A stretch of DNA of 64,000 nt from Blastobasis lacticolella (Eukaryota > Arthropoda > Insecta > Lepidoptera > Blastobasidae): the NCBI GenBank assembly GCA_905147135.1, contig LR990050.1, positions 3,422,501-3,486,500 on the forward strand. The letters are read 5' to 3'. Below are positions 52,085 to 63,861 of the stretch, piece after piece. The notes beneath the pieces were generated by a model, which worked only from the letters and a program-made list of their open reading frames with translations, searched no databases and was not told where the DNA came from. A program made the position numbers and the translations under genes. Within the stretch, counting starts at the first letter, position 1, and every line of letters starts with the position of its first letter.

Positions 52085-52306
52085 TGTGTTTCGCCTTGTA
52101 CGTAATGGATGTTTGTTACTTCTTCACGCAAAAACGACTGAACGGATTTTAATGAAATTTGGCAGTTACATAGCATATAGCCCCGAATAACACATATGCT
52201 ATAATTTATTCCGATATTTATTGTGATTTTCTCGGGAACGAGTCCGGAACGTTATAGTCGAATTTTATGTGGACGCGGTCGCGGCCACAAGCTATTATGA
52301 AATAAA
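52085..52306 (+). repeat. Repeat D-like element
   Basis: 'cgcaaaaacgactgaacgga', 'ttttaatgaaatttggca', then 'gtggacgcggtcgcggccac', 'aagct'. A common insect dispersed repeat; non-coding. Confidence 0.6.
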
Positions 52307-52988
52307 ATAATCTTTGATAGACAAATGTTTACCCAATTTATTAAATATTAGATAAAATACATTTTAAACAGAATTATTTAAGTACCTAAGTATATAAAAA
52401 CTAACTACTTACTTACTTATTGTACCTACCTACTTTTTCAACGCTTCCAACGTCGTGGATAATCAAAGATCGTGGTTTAAAGTATTTGTGATAACTTTCA
52501 CAGTGCGAAAATGTTTGCTACACACAAAAAAACCTTCGTTTAGACTCCAGTATGCTTGGGGAATAGCAAAAGTCCATTTGTTTAATAGAATTATATCTTT
52601 TGGAAAGCAAAACATCGGCACAGATTCTTTCCCATTTTTAAGGTTTAATCATAATTTTACTCGCATTTTTCAAATGCAAAAACGCCTTTTTATCTATTAG
52701 AGAAAGATTACGATTATACAACAGAATTTGATTAATGAAATAAGTAAAAATCTAACAACAGAAATTGTCAAGGGTTGTTTTTCAAAAATCGTATTTATTA
52801 AATTTTAGCACAATTATACATATATTTACTTTTATTTACCTTCGTAGATGATCCATACAAACGCGTCATTTTACAGTTTTATCAATATATTTTTAATTTA
52901 TCGTCATAAAATTCATAATTTTCCCGCTCATTGACATGTAAACAATGAGTAAATCGGTTCACAGCGACGTTGCCGTTCCGTGCTACAG
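52307..52988. other. AT-rich DNA, nothing recognised
   Basis: No supported feature; open stretches here show no motif. Confidence 0.35.
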
Positions 52989-53026
52989 CATGGCTTGTAA
53001 GTTGAAGGAGGCTATGGGTACACCTC
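52989..53026 (+). repeat. 38-nt block shared with 51816-51853
   Basis: 'catggcttgtaagttgaagg' continues 'aggctatgggtacacctc'. Opposite orientation to its partner 1.1 kb away. Confidence 0.75.
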
Positions 53027-53422
53027 ATTTTCTCATAGCCCCACCAAATTTTTCCAAATACAAATCTATTCTTATTGGAAAAGCATTCTCGCGTTATGAC
53101 GCTTTGAAGTCATACACAGAATTTATTGAACATTGAGCTGCCGTTGCGCGCAGTTTAGGTGGATTCCTTGGCTTTATCACCTCGAGGAGTGCGTACTTGC
53201 TTTATTGGCGAATTCCTCGGGTTCCCATGCAAGATTATATTTGTCGCCTAGGATATTTAAGTCCCATAGTGTTGTCACTATTAGATTCATGTATTGTCCA
53301 AAGTGAATGCAAGTACACTTATACATATACCTAGAAGTAAAACAGACAAAAATGTGTATTCATTTGGGGTTCGTCAATAATAATAAGCGATTCAATATAA
53401 CTAAATGAATCATGATAAAAAT

Positions 53423-53492
53423 ATCATCATAATTACGGCGTTATGTCCCGGTTGCGCTCACGCGCTGTACGCAAGGGCCCGGGGTCCGCCAA
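53423..53492 (-). repeat. SINE-1 3' tail fragment
   Basis: 'acggcgttatgtcccggttg', 'gcaagggcccggggtccgcc' match the SINE-1 tail only. Confidence 0.75.
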
Positions 53493-54077
53493 TCCTTTAC
53501 TTCCTTTCCTGTGTAAGTACTATCATAATAATATATATCTAATGTACTAACAAAATGAATGACTTGATAACTGTAAGACCCATGTCTAGAGGTTTTAAAA
53601 TTTAAAATAAAATAAAGGTATTTTTAATAAATTAAATATTGTCATTATCAAATCAAATTGTAATTATAAATTTTATATAATATTTATTACAATATCGTGG
53701 GGAAAAAATTAAAATAATATCAAATTATGGTTACATAGTCCATAAGATTAAAAATAATAATAATTTTATTTATTTCTTAAATAAACATTTGTAGTGGGTA
53801 CATAAGGTTGAACACTCCCAGTAGACAAGTATTATTTGTCTGAGTTGGGATACATTTCTTTTACGTGATTCAGAATGTATACAAATATAAATATGAAATT
53901 AAAGTTACAATCAAATTAATTAATTAATTATACATTATACTTGCTTAAATTAAATATATAATGTAAATACATTTTGCCCCTATTGTCTAGACATTGTGCA
54001 AACATTGTCTACGCTATTGGCGCGCACAGGACACGGTGACTGCGGGTGCGGCGCGATTACTGTGCGGGTATCAAAAT
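53493..54077. other. AT-rich DNA
   Basis: No supported feature. Confidence 0.35.
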
Positions 54078-54480
54078 GATTGGAAAGTTAGCTACATTCA
54101 TGGCTGAGATCGATCACAAGGATGATGATGACTTACTACTGTTATATCGATATCGATAATATCGTTTATTGCTATACATCGAAAGAAAATATCGACAAAG
54201 TGTACATCCCTTTTTGTTTGCCTCTGACAGAAAATGATTTCATTGTTTTTGCCACTGACCCGGCACGCAGTTTTTGTATGAAAAAGCCGTCAAAGCCGTC
54301 TCTATGGACTGGCATTTTTATTTGGTCTGTAACGGGGCCTATGCGTGGGCTACACTTTTGTTTACTAATAATAAAGCCGTTTATGCATCGCCGCCGTCAC
54401 CTAGAACTCAACTAACTAAAGTCGAACATGACAGCCACCTAATAACTCAACGAGAACGAGATGATGTGCAGTAGACGGGC
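54078..54480 (+). other. Unidentified open stretches
   Basis: Two overlapping plus-strand frames (54122-54415 and the second to 54474). One reads KAVSMDWHFYLVCNGAYAWA with no family I recognise. The first 25 nt repeat at 40397-40421 (inverted). It might be a degraded element or an exon; evidence is weak. Confidence 0.25.
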
Positions 54481-54560
54481 GGTAAGTATGTATGTAAACT
54501 CTTTATTGCATTAAAGACCTTAAAACTATAACGAAAATGATATTAAATAAATTGCAAAGG

Positions 54561-54605
54561 CGGGATTATCTAAGGTTCCTAGTAGTAGTAACCTTAGATA
54601 ACCCG
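54561..54605. repeat. Short hairpin
   Basis: 'cgggattatctaaggtt' (54561-54577) pairs with 'aaccttagataacccg' (54590-54605) with a single bulge and a 12-nt loop. Confidence 0.75.
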
Positions 54606-54737
54606 ACAGGAGCTTTGTCGACGGTTTACAGTCGTAGTAAATGTACATCACTACTTCGGCGCCGTCATCGTCTCGGTGACGTCCCGGAGACAAACGTGTC
54701 CACCGCTACCGCCTTAAGTAAGCTTTCTCTCATTAGT

Positions 54738-54985
54738 GACGACCACCTGAGTAGCTCAGTGGTCAACATCCAGTCTGCCACTCAAGAGGTCCCGGGTTTG
54801 ATTCAACCGCCAAGGCAGAAATTAAAAAAATCAATTATAATTTCTGTTACGGGTCTGGGTATTTTATGTATATTATGTATGTATTTATAAGTGATTAAGT
54901 AGTATATCAGTTATCTAGCACCCATAGCACAACCTTGCTTAGTTTGGGGCTAGACGGCGCTATGCGAATTTGTAAAAAAAAATTC
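54738..54985 (+). repeat. SINE-2, full length
   Basis: Head 'cacctgagtagctcagtggt', 'ccagtctgccactcaagagg', B box 'gggtttgattcaacc', end 'gctagacggcgctatgcga'. Confidence 0.88.
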
Positions 54986-56194
54986 TAGAGTATTATCGAA
55001 TATTTTCTCGTCGATGACGATTTACCAAAAGTATTATTGCTCGTCGACGTAATACTTTGATTGATTGATCTGGCGAAGTTTTAATCGAACATTTTATTAT
55101 CTACGGCTTCACTCCCCGATTGGTCCAAAAAACAGGCGAAGTACGGAAGAACGACAACGGGTTTTATTCATTTTATGAAATGATATCCATGAAAAACGAA
55201 AATGACAACATGCTTACAGTGTGAATGACATATAAAAAGCACCAAGGTTGATACTAACATCATCCTAAGTTCATATTACATTAAAAAAAAAATACTTAAC
55301 ACACGATCGTCAGGTAGAATAGGCCTCGAACGTTTAAATTCAGCGCTTAATTACTTCCTTACACAGTAAAAAAGCAGTTCGGAAACCGAAACCCCGACTG
55401 CCATTAAGAAACCGAAAAGCCACAAACGAGCCGAATATTGGAAGTAAATGGGTGCACATAGTGCAAATGCTACTCTAACTCAAACTTGAAAGCAGTCGGG
55501 CCCCCATTTTCATATATTTATGCATTGCAAATTCTCCATAAGTTTTTAATATTGGAGAGTGCAGAAGTAACTGCAATACGTAAACAGGATGTTAAGTGGG
55601 CGACTGTGATGTTTGGTTTTTGATTAATACGGTTTTTATGAAAATATAAAAAAAAAACTGTTTAAGATAAGATTTTAAAATTTCTCCATAATTTTCTATT
55701 TATTAAAATTATCTCTCGCGGGCTACCTAAATTGCCTTCGGTAGACCGCGGTAGACGTCTTGGCCATCCCTACTACACGAGTACCTTAAATTTAAATCGT
55801 TAGCCACTCTTGCTGGCTTGTTAGGACGTCGGTCCCCTAGACCTCTCAGACGTCGGATTGATGCATTTACGACAGCGACGGTACATGTAATGAACTTCGT
55901 AAGGGTACAATAACTATGGTAGAAGCTTGGTTTCTCATTTATAACAAGATATAATAGGTTAGTAACTTAATAAACCTTTTACACTCGGTAATGCTAACAA
56001 TTTATTATAGTTTAGCAATGCTAAACTATAATGTAAGGCTAAAAATAGGTAAACAGTTCGCGTAAGGAACCTAATGGGAACTTTACTTCGGGTAACGAAT
56101 CTGGTCTGCTTGAGTGACAGACCAATTTTGATCAATAAAAAGCAATTTCGTTACAAGAAGGACATACAGACTTAAGAAATTCAAGACATTTCGA
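54986..56194. other. Intergenic DNA, nothing recognised
   Basis: Includes a local palindrome 'tttagcaatgctaaa' near 56012-56026. No gene supported. Confidence 0.35.
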
Positions 56195-56455
56195 TGACGA
56201 CCAGAGAGGTTCAATTGGTTTACATGCCGGTCTGCCATGCAAAGGTGCCGGGTTCGATTTCCGAGCAGAAATTGAAATGATGAATTTTAATTTCTGTTAC
56301 GGGTCTGGGTGTACTATATATACGAGTAATAAGAATGTATTAAAAACAAGTATGTAGTTTATCAATCACCTATTATCCATAACACAAGCTTTGCTTACTT
56401 TGGGGCTAGATGACTGTGTGACTTTGTCCAAACATATTTATTATTTCTTTAATTA
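56195..56455 (+). repeat. SINE-2 copy
   Basis: Head 'gacgaccagagaggttcaat', 'ccggtctgccatgcaaaggt', B box 'gggttcgatttccg', body and end 'ggggctagatgactgtgtga'. Confidence 0.87.
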
Positions 56456-56544
56456 TTTACTATTTTTATTAGGGTTACAATCTTCCAAAACACAAATACC
56501 AGACGTACCTCACGTACCTCATGTAAACGAGCTAACAATCCCCT

Positions 56545-56847
56545 TTAAAATGTATCATTTAGGGCTTTGAGTGCTCTCCGACCTTTTTTAAGGTTGTTGA
56601 ATCCAAATACAGAAAGACTGTGACCCATAACACGAATATTGAATCGCTCGCCTCGATTCGAACGGTATTTAATTTTAATTTTTGGCATCAAAAATACTAT
56701 ATTTCGATGCTGATTTTCCGTATTTTTTAACCGTATTTTTTGTTTTTTGCTAATGTGATTTAAAAAATAGGGACCCAGAACAATATCAATTATAAAAAAA
56801 TATAGTGTAGAGTGTACCTTAGGTGAAATAAAGTGAAGTAGTGTCAA
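56545..56847 (-). other. Unidentified open stretch (~100 codons)
   Basis: Basic C-terminal half (SNRGERFNIRVMGHSLSVFG, FNNLKKGRRALKALN). No ATG at its 5' end. Could be a LINE C-terminal remnant; not recognised with confidence. Confidence 0.25.
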
Positions 56848-57783
56848 TATAAAGAAATAAAATGTATTTTTTAACTAAAGATTAAATATTTAAACACAAA
56901 TATAGAAAACATACACGCACTCAAGTTCTATGAATAATTTCTTCTTCATTATATAAATTTTACAACTGACTGATTTCGATGCGCGAAGCACTAAAGTTAT
57001 TGTTGCTTTTAACTTGGCAGACGTTCAGTAGACCGTCTTCTTAGCGTCTAGACTTGTATAAATTAAAAACCACACGTTATTAACCTAAGAATAGAAGCAG
57101 TTCGCGTAAAAATATAGCTCTTTTTAAATAACATAGACATTATTTAGGTAAATTATGTAAACAGCAATAACTGCATTTGGAACGGATGTTAGCGATGTGT
57201 GACCTACAGGGCCTCGAGTGCATTAATTTACTTGGCTAATTGAAATGTCATTGGATCGCAATAGCAACTCAATAGCAGTTAAACACTTTTTTGGTATTCT
57301 GCTACTGTTACCAATGACTCGTTTAAATTGTAATTTGATAGGATTCGCAACAAAGAACGAAACGTGATCAGGTAACTGAACATTAGCGCTAACTAAAATG
57401 CAGCCAGCGAAGCCAACTTCCAACGTTCATCCTAACATCTAGACGGGGACAATATTAAAGGGAGTCAACTCGACAAGCTCTCCGATAACAAACAAGTCGG
57501 CAAGAAACATTTTAATGACGGTAAATATTAGAAAAGAGTAAAGTTTCACAAAGAAAACAGCGGGGCAATCAGCGCCGGGGAAGCTGGAGCGAAAGTTTGA
57601 TATTCTCAAAGGACTATTGCCGTCGGAGTCGTGCCGGACTTAGTTCGCTCGCTTTGCGAGGTAGCTACGGGACGGAAAAGCCGATTACGGGAGATGTCAT
57701 AGGCCATCGAGAACGTCCGTTCATAGTGAGTGCTGAAATGAAAGATTAAAGATTTATATACTCATAAATAGGTACTAAGAAAC
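56848..57783. other. Intergenic DNA, nothing recognised
   Basis: No supported feature. Confidence 0.35.
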
Positions 57784-57961
57784 AGAATTTCGAACTCCAA
57801 TCCCGCCATGTTCCAATGACTCTTTTCTGATGTAAATTAGTTGAATAATAACCGATGCTAATACGGTGAAGGCAAACATCGTGATGAAACCTGCACACTC
57901 AGGCGACTGAATGTGTAACCAGGATCTAATCTGGTCTGGATCCCCTGTTAACAAGGTGGCG
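57784..57961 (+). repeat. SINE-1, 5' part of a copy split by a Transib element
   Basis: Runs from a degraded B-box area ('tttcgaactccaatcccgcc') through 'ccaatgactcttttctga', 'catcgtgatgaaacctgcac' to 'cccctgttaacaagg' plus TGGCG. The rest of the SINE resumes at 59664. Confidence 0.87.
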
Positions 57962-59663
57962 CACATACATCGATTTTGAAGATTTAGGCGGTCAAAAACA
58001 TTTTTTGTTTGAAATTAGTTCTACGTGCGATAAGGAATAACAAAACAACAATGTTAAGTAAAATAATAGATTATATTTATTTACACAAGATTATACACAT
58101 ATATTATGTACAGACATAGACTTTGGGTCAGTTTAAAACGAAAATACGTAGTACAATACAACTAAAACTAACAATTATTATCCTAATTTTTCACTACATG
58201 AGACAAATAAAATAATCTTCAATCCTCCTCAGGAGGCCGTCCCTCCTCCTCCTCTTTATTTGGCTCGCCAGACATTAGTAATTCTATTGTTTGCGGAAGG
58301 AATGCTTTGCATGATGTTGTTTTTACTTGTCTCATGCAGCTAATGATTGGGTCAGTACTTAATAAAAGCCTATTGTAAATGCCTTAATTACATTCCTCTC
58401 TAGAAAACTTTCTGGCGAAGTTAAGTCGGTATGACCGGAAATGTTTGTTTCTGGCTTCTGCTGCCTCTTCCGATAGTTGGCCAATAGGAAGTAATGATGT
58501 TTGGATGATTTGTCCACCATGCATCAATAGTTTATGCATGGCTGGAGTCATAGGGTGCCATCCATATAGCTCCACGTATAATTTTGCGGTATCGTAGGCA
58601 TATTCGTCATATTTTCTGGTATTAATTTCGTGTAATTTCTGATGCCAATTCCAGGTTTTCAAAGAATCTTCTGTAAGTGTTGCCGTCATTCGTATTTCCA
58701 AAGTTAGCCTTCGGCATATCGATGAGAAGTCCGGTTTCATTGCGAAATATCTCTTGGATTTTTGACTTTCGTTTTGTTTCTATTGATTTTTCTTCTTCTG
58801 TTCTCCTTTCTCTATATTTTTTTACTGGTAATTTGTATGATAGATGGATTATGCTTTCGACAAGCCGAATTCTAGACCTTGGGGGCTCACATTTTCAGTA
58901 TGTGCGATTTTGTTCCTCCATACTGAGCTAAAAGACGATTTTCATAAAAATCCAGTTTTTCAGGCAAAGTTGGTAAATTTCCTCTTTGAATCTGGTCAAA
59001 CAAATATTTTCGAGCCACAAATTTAATGCCCGAAGCACTAGATGGACCTAAAACAAAGGATAATATGTATTTAACTTAAATTGGATATGGTTATAAAAAT
59101 TACATTATTCTGACTTATAAGATTTCAATGCCTTTAATTTAAAAAACCGCGCGATTCCGCGGTCAATTTTTTTTGCATTATATAGTTGAGCATGTTATAT
59201 ATTAAAAATTAAAGAAAATTCTACAGGGACGAACCCTGAAGTTATTCATAATACCTTTCTAAAATTGATAAATACAAAAAATCACATTATTAATAGAGCT
59301 ATCTTTGTTAACTATAAATTATTGGAATGAAAATGAACAATTAGTTAATAACCATAGAAAAGCATTGGTACATACCTGAATTATCGCAATCTATCACTTT
59401 CACTTTAATGCAAGTATTAAAAAATAAATAATGCACTTTACAAATGTTGTAAGTTTGGGAGCGCCGAGAACAGACACGTACACGTTAAGCGACTATCGAA
59501 TTCCGAGTGCCGGCGGGTCGGCTCCAGCGCATCGGGAAGGGGTGGGATGGTCACTACATTGTTCCTGGAGTTGTCTACTACCTCAGGTAGTCGATGATTC
59601 ATCTTAAAACAATAAAAAAAAAATGACTTATGGCCGCCTAAATGGCTCAAATCTATGTATGTG
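57962..59663 (-). mobile_element. Transib-type (RAG1-related) DNA transposon, deletion derivative
   Basis: Terminal inverted repeats: 'cacatacatcgattttgaag' from 57962 and, on the other strand from 59663, 'cacatacatagatttgagcc', both continuing to 'atttaggcgg'. The ends start with CAC as in Transib and RAG signal heptamers. The flanks 57957-57961 and 59664-59668 are both TGGCG, a GC-rich 5-bp target duplication as expected for Transib. At 1702 bp it is shorter than the ~3 kb of autonomous Transibs, and it encodes a RAG1-like transposase remnant. Confidence 0.85.
58219..59047 (-). pseudogene. RAG1-like (Transib) transposase remnant
   Basis: The C-terminal block resembles the end of RAG1/Transib proteins: RLVESIIHLSYKLPVKKY, then MPKANFGNTNDGNTYRRFF (compare the RAG1 NGNFARKLM segment), then after a frameshift near 58640 AMHKLLMHGGQIIQTSLLPI and GQLSEEAAEARNKHFRSYR. 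The Glu residues in the last motif correspond to the region of the third catalytic acid in RAG1. A TAA interrupts after SREECN, then NRLLLSTDPIISCMRQ continues to a natural-looking stop at 58219-58221. An upstream block (SASGIKFVARKYLFDQIQRG, LAQYGGTKSHILKM) begins at a splice-acceptor-like 'ttttag' at 59048 and is joined to the C-terminal block by a deletion near 58880. Inactive. Confidence 0.75.
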
Positions 59664-59760
59664 TGGCGGAGGACAGAATATGGCAGTCGCTTTACTTATC
59701 AAGACGGATCCTGGCCCTAGACGCGCGGGAGCACAACCGCGACATTAACGCTAAAATGAA
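59664..59760 (+). repeat. SINE-1, 3' part of the split copy
   Basis: Begins with the duplicated TGGCG, then 'gaggacagaatatggcagtc', 'cacaaccgcgacattaacgc' and a degraded tail. Colinear with 57784-57961. Confidence 0.85.
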
Positions 59761-60674
59761 CACTCATAAATACTAAAATGTAAATAAGTAGTACTAGTAT
59801 TTTAAATAGGTCGGACAGGACTTCTGTAATCTCAGCTGTTTGTGGTGCCTTATAGGTTTTTCAGACGCAAAATCAACTAAACGCTTGAAAGAGTAAAATG
59901 ACAGTAACATAAAAAAACAAAATTAAAAATTTTGCAAACGGCAGGCGACAGCTAAAGTCATCGTTATTGCAAGCATTGAATGCAAATAATCGCATCGAAA
60001 TCGGTATAGTACTTACTGAGAACTTACCTTAGATATATCAAGCTGTTGCAGCGCGTCCTGGTGGTCTACTGACATGTCTAAGATCCTGCTCTGAAATGAT
60101 ACGTTTTGAATGCAAGAAACCGCAAATGAAATTAGCCTAGTAGTTTTCGAAAAAAAGGGTAACAAACATACATATAAACACAAAAACAAATACACAAACC
60201 ACCTTTAACCATATACCGCTTCCGTTGAACTCCGTTCCGTTCGTCGTAAGTTAAAAAAAATTGTTCCGCCCGTCGCGAATACAAAAAAACCGTTAAGTCG
60301 ATCGTGGGTTAAAAAATAAACAAGTGCGGTGCGAACTGATTTCCCAAGCCCCAACGTCATGTTCATAGCGAACGGGCCACCTCCAACGATTCAAAAGAGC
60401 ATTTTCGTCATAAAATGTAATTGGCAATATGTGTAATGCGTGTGTCGGTAAACACAATTTTTATGTAATATTAAATTTAATTTGTAGCGAGGACGGGTCT
60501 CGTAATGAAAGTCATCCTTCTCACGAATACGCTTTTACGACGGCTCTTGTCAGGTTTCATATTCGCTTCTTGATCCGTTCATCTTTTTCAAGGTACTGTT
60601 GTCTACAGGCATAATAAGAGTCACTGTTATAATACTAAATATCATGGTGTAATGTGTACGGTGCCCATGTTTGT
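59761..60674. other. Intergenic DNA, nothing recognised
   Basis: 60220-60300 repeats 'ccgttccgttcgtcg' and 'ttccgcccgtcgcg' words. No gene supported. Confidence 0.35.
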
Positions 60675-60790
60675 AAAAAAAAAATTAATAGGCAGTTCAT
60701 CAGTTATCTAACAGCCATAAAACAAGCTTTGCTTGCTTTGGAGCTAAATGGCGCTGTGTGAATTTGTCCAAGTATATTTATTTATTTATT
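60675..60790 (+). repeat. SINE-2, 3' half
   Basis: 'agttcatcagttatctaaca', 'acaagctttgcttgctttgg', 'gctaaatggcgctgtgtgaa', 'tttgtccaagtatattta'. Confidence 0.82.
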
Positions 60791-60911
60791 CCTAACAAGG
60801 GCACATTAATAAATCGGAGACTACAAATACTACGAAATTATCTTTATCTTATTGCGTTAATTAGTTCCTATGACCACCTTCCGACTCCAACACGAACTCC
60901 AAACGACTCCA

Positions 60912-60966
60912 AAACGACTGTTTTCGAGTATGCAATTGGAACATTAAGCTATGAGTGTAGATAAAA
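60912..60966 (+). repeat. 55-nt block shared with 8202-8256
   Basis: 52 of 55 positions match the block at 8202, same strand. Confidence 0.7.
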
Positions 60967-61772
60967 CTCATTATTTAAAGTATGGCTCTGATATTCCATA
61001 TTTTTGAACCGTTCGCTTTCGATGTCACCAATGTAAACTACAAAATTTTGAATTTTTCATGTCGAAAAGCAAAATTGAAAACTGATCGACTCTAAGCGAG
61101 CAGTTATACGGTGCTAGAAGACAGACACACGGTGAGCTGGTCAACGTAATAAAGTATGGCATATTGGACGTTAAAGAAAATTTAATTGGTTTAGTTGTTC
61201 GATAAAAGAAAGTAAAAAAAAGAATCAGCAAACTTTTGCAATTGCGCCGCAAAAAGTTTTGCGATTAAGCTATGTTATATTAGATTTCGTTGCTAACTAG
61301 TGTTAACTTGTGATAGTACTGGAGTAATATAGGTTTTAAGACTCGGTGTTATTCACTACACTTTCATCGTACATATTATCGGGTTTATTACCACGGTTAG
61401 TATTATTTTTACCTCGATAATTCGACGCAGTTGCACATTTGTCACAGAAAATTAATACTAACGTCTCCTGTTAATAAATACGTCTGCATACTATCGATAA
61501 ATACATCTGATTCGTTCGATCATAATTTAGCTTTTTGAACGGTTGGATGAAGAATGCTCGTAAAGGAAGACTTCTGCAGAACAAACTATTTCAGGGCACA
61601 TAAATTTTATTTGCGCGGAGCGAAGTGCAGTTTGGAAACAATAAAAACTTTGATTTAACTTCAGTCTCAGTCGGAACACTTTTCGTGAGATATTCATGCG
61701 ATTTAGGTACAATTTCATAAAGGTTATTGGCATTTGTAATATGTTATATCATTATAATAGCCAGTTTGTCAA
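60967..61772. other. AT-rich DNA, nothing recognised
   Basis: No supported feature. Confidence 0.35.
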
Positions 61773-61960
61773 CAGAGAAAACATCATGATGAAACCTGCA
61801 CATTCAGGCGATTGAATGTGTAACCTTGATCCAATCTAGTCAGGTTTACGGAGGTCAGATGGCTGTCGCTCCACCTAATCTGCCAAATCCTGGATAATGG
61901 TAAAGGCACACCCTGTACCCTCGTCCGCGAGAGCAGAACCGGCTACATTTACGCTAAAAT
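61773..61960 (+). repeat. SINE-1, head truncated
   Basis: 'acatcatgatgaaacctgca', 'ttcaggcgattgaatgtgta', 'tttacggaggtcagatggct', tail 'catttacgctaaaat'. Confidence 0.82.
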
Positions 61961-62019
61961 ACAAAAAAAAATTACATGTTTTATACCCCTTAACACTATA
62001 AAAAGAATGGTGTAGCAAC

Positions 62020-62235
62020 CAATCAGTCAATTTGGTTTGAACGAGTTCCCAGTCAAAATCTTTACGTCTTCAGGAAGATGATTATATAGAGCTACATACG
62101 AGTACATGTGGACAATATTCCTCTTATATTTTAAGCAGTGATATAACAAGTTCATAATGTTCGACGTACTTTCTCTCTGTCTAACATCCTTTAATTTTGC
62201 AGGCTTCCGGTAAAACTTGCAAGGCACTGCTTTTG
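62020..62235 (-). pseudogene. LINE C-terminal fragment
   Basis: A minus-strand open stretch: MPCKFYRKPAKLKDVRQRES, NIMNLLYHCLKY and YVALYNHLPEDVKILTG. The 'Y(N/K).LPE.(V/I)' motif near the end is typical of CR1-like LINE C-termini. Confidence 0.55.
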
Positions 62236-62522
62236 TATATCTTAATCCTATTCCGGGAGATAATAAAGCAGTAGGTAGCAGATACTATGCGTAAAACACG
62301 AAATACGAGGACGAGGAAAGCTGACCCCTCTCTTTGTTTGCGCCTACGTAATTTATTCCTCCTAATACAATTGTATTACCGGCATTAATACACGCAGTTT
62401 CGTGTTAAAGGGAATTTGGGGCGTTCGTGTAATATTTCAATGAGGTTAATACTATGTTGATATATGCATGTGTTAAGATATTACGGTATACTGTATCTCA
62501 TTTTGAATGAATATGAAAAGAA

Positions 62523-62734
62523 ATCATCTTGACGTTAATGTCCCGGTTGTGCTCTCGCGCACGAGGGCCCGGGGTCTGCCTTGACCATGATCCAGGATTT
62601 GGTATGATCCGCGACCTCCATGACCCAGCTGGGTCTGGGACCAGGGGAACCTGGCCAGATTGGATCATGGTTATACATTCAGTCTCCTGAATGTGCAGCT
62701 ATCATCACGAGGTTTTCATTCATCATTAGAGCAT
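62523..62734 (-). repeat. SINE-1, 3' two-thirds
   Basis: 'tcatcttgacgttaatgtcc', 'gagggcccggggtctgcctt', 'gaccatgatccaggatttgg', up to 'cattagagcat'. Head missing; a local rearrangement near 62600-62640. Confidence 0.82.
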
Positions 62735-62769
62735 TTTGAATGAATATAGGTGCATACATTTTTTTATAT

Positions 62770-62865
62770 GAACTAGTCAGGTCTTCTGGTAGTAAGTGAC
62801 GATGCGGCCGTAGGTGGAGCATATTTGTCTAGGAACAGCCTATTCACTTTAGTCTTGAAGCCGTA
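62770..62865 (-). mobile_element. LINE-E 3' end
   Basis: Minus strand: 'gactaaagtgaataggctgt', 'tcctagacaaatatgctcca', 'ggccgcatcgtcacttacta'. Same end as 2660-2876. Confidence 0.7.
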
Positions 62866-63861
62866 TTATAAACAACGAACTTACATCGAAGTTATAATCA
62901 CCCACTGCCATTTCGGCTGCCCTACGCATAAGTCAAGTAACTCGGTTAGTACGATTTTTTTGTCATTTTCGGTTTTAGGAAAGCTGAACAGCTTTTTTAT
63001 TTTTACAGAACAGCGTTTATTTATTTCAAGTATCTTTTTCTACGCTAGAACAAAGTATATTTCCCAAACTGGCTCGCGATGCCCGTACGTTAGTTGGATC
63101 CATCCCAAGCATCTAGCTAGATGATGTTGATAAAATCTATCCAATCGTAGGAGGGCGCGATGGTGAAAACGTGACGATGGCACCAAGCTAAATAGTTTGG
63201 AACTATTGGAACAGGCCGGAAGCTTGTTTGCCACATTAGTGGTATAAAAAAAAATTGCCCGCCAGGTCCAGGATCCAGGATCCAGCTCCTAAAAAATGTT
63301 GTAGATATGATTACCTGAAAATCAGCCAAGTGCGGTCTGATTTTGCAGCAAAGTGTCTTGCTTTACCGACCTTCGTGAATGCAGGCCAAAATTCGTACAA
63401 ATTATCTACACACGAAGCGCTGCTTGCTTGAAATCATGAGCGTCAATGAATTATATCTTACATACGTTCAGTATAAAAGGACAGCTCTGAAAGAAAATTT
63501 AATGGACTGACTAAACTTGATATTACGGCCTTCTTCTGCTAATCTTTAGAAACTGGAACTAACCCAATTCCGAAGTTTTTTGGCACTTAAAAGCTAAAAA
63601 TAGTAACTAATGAATAAAGGAATGAGCGAGCTGAACTTGGGACATTTTGGCACCTGAAACCTGGGGTAATGTCAAGAAAACCAACTATTCTATACAACGT
63701 TAGCCTTGGCCTTCAATTAGGGTTGTGGGGATGCCCGTCGTGCCCACAACGCTGGATCCGTGCTTGTTCCCCGCTGTACATACAACGTATAGATCGTGAA
63801 TAGAGGATAGTCGACTAAAGTATAATTGTGTATCTAAAGCTACTTTTTTATACCGTAAACT
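62866..63861. other. Intergenic DNA, nothing recognised
   Basis: A tiny triplication of 'ccagga'-type words at 63268-63286. No gene supported. Confidence 0.35.
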
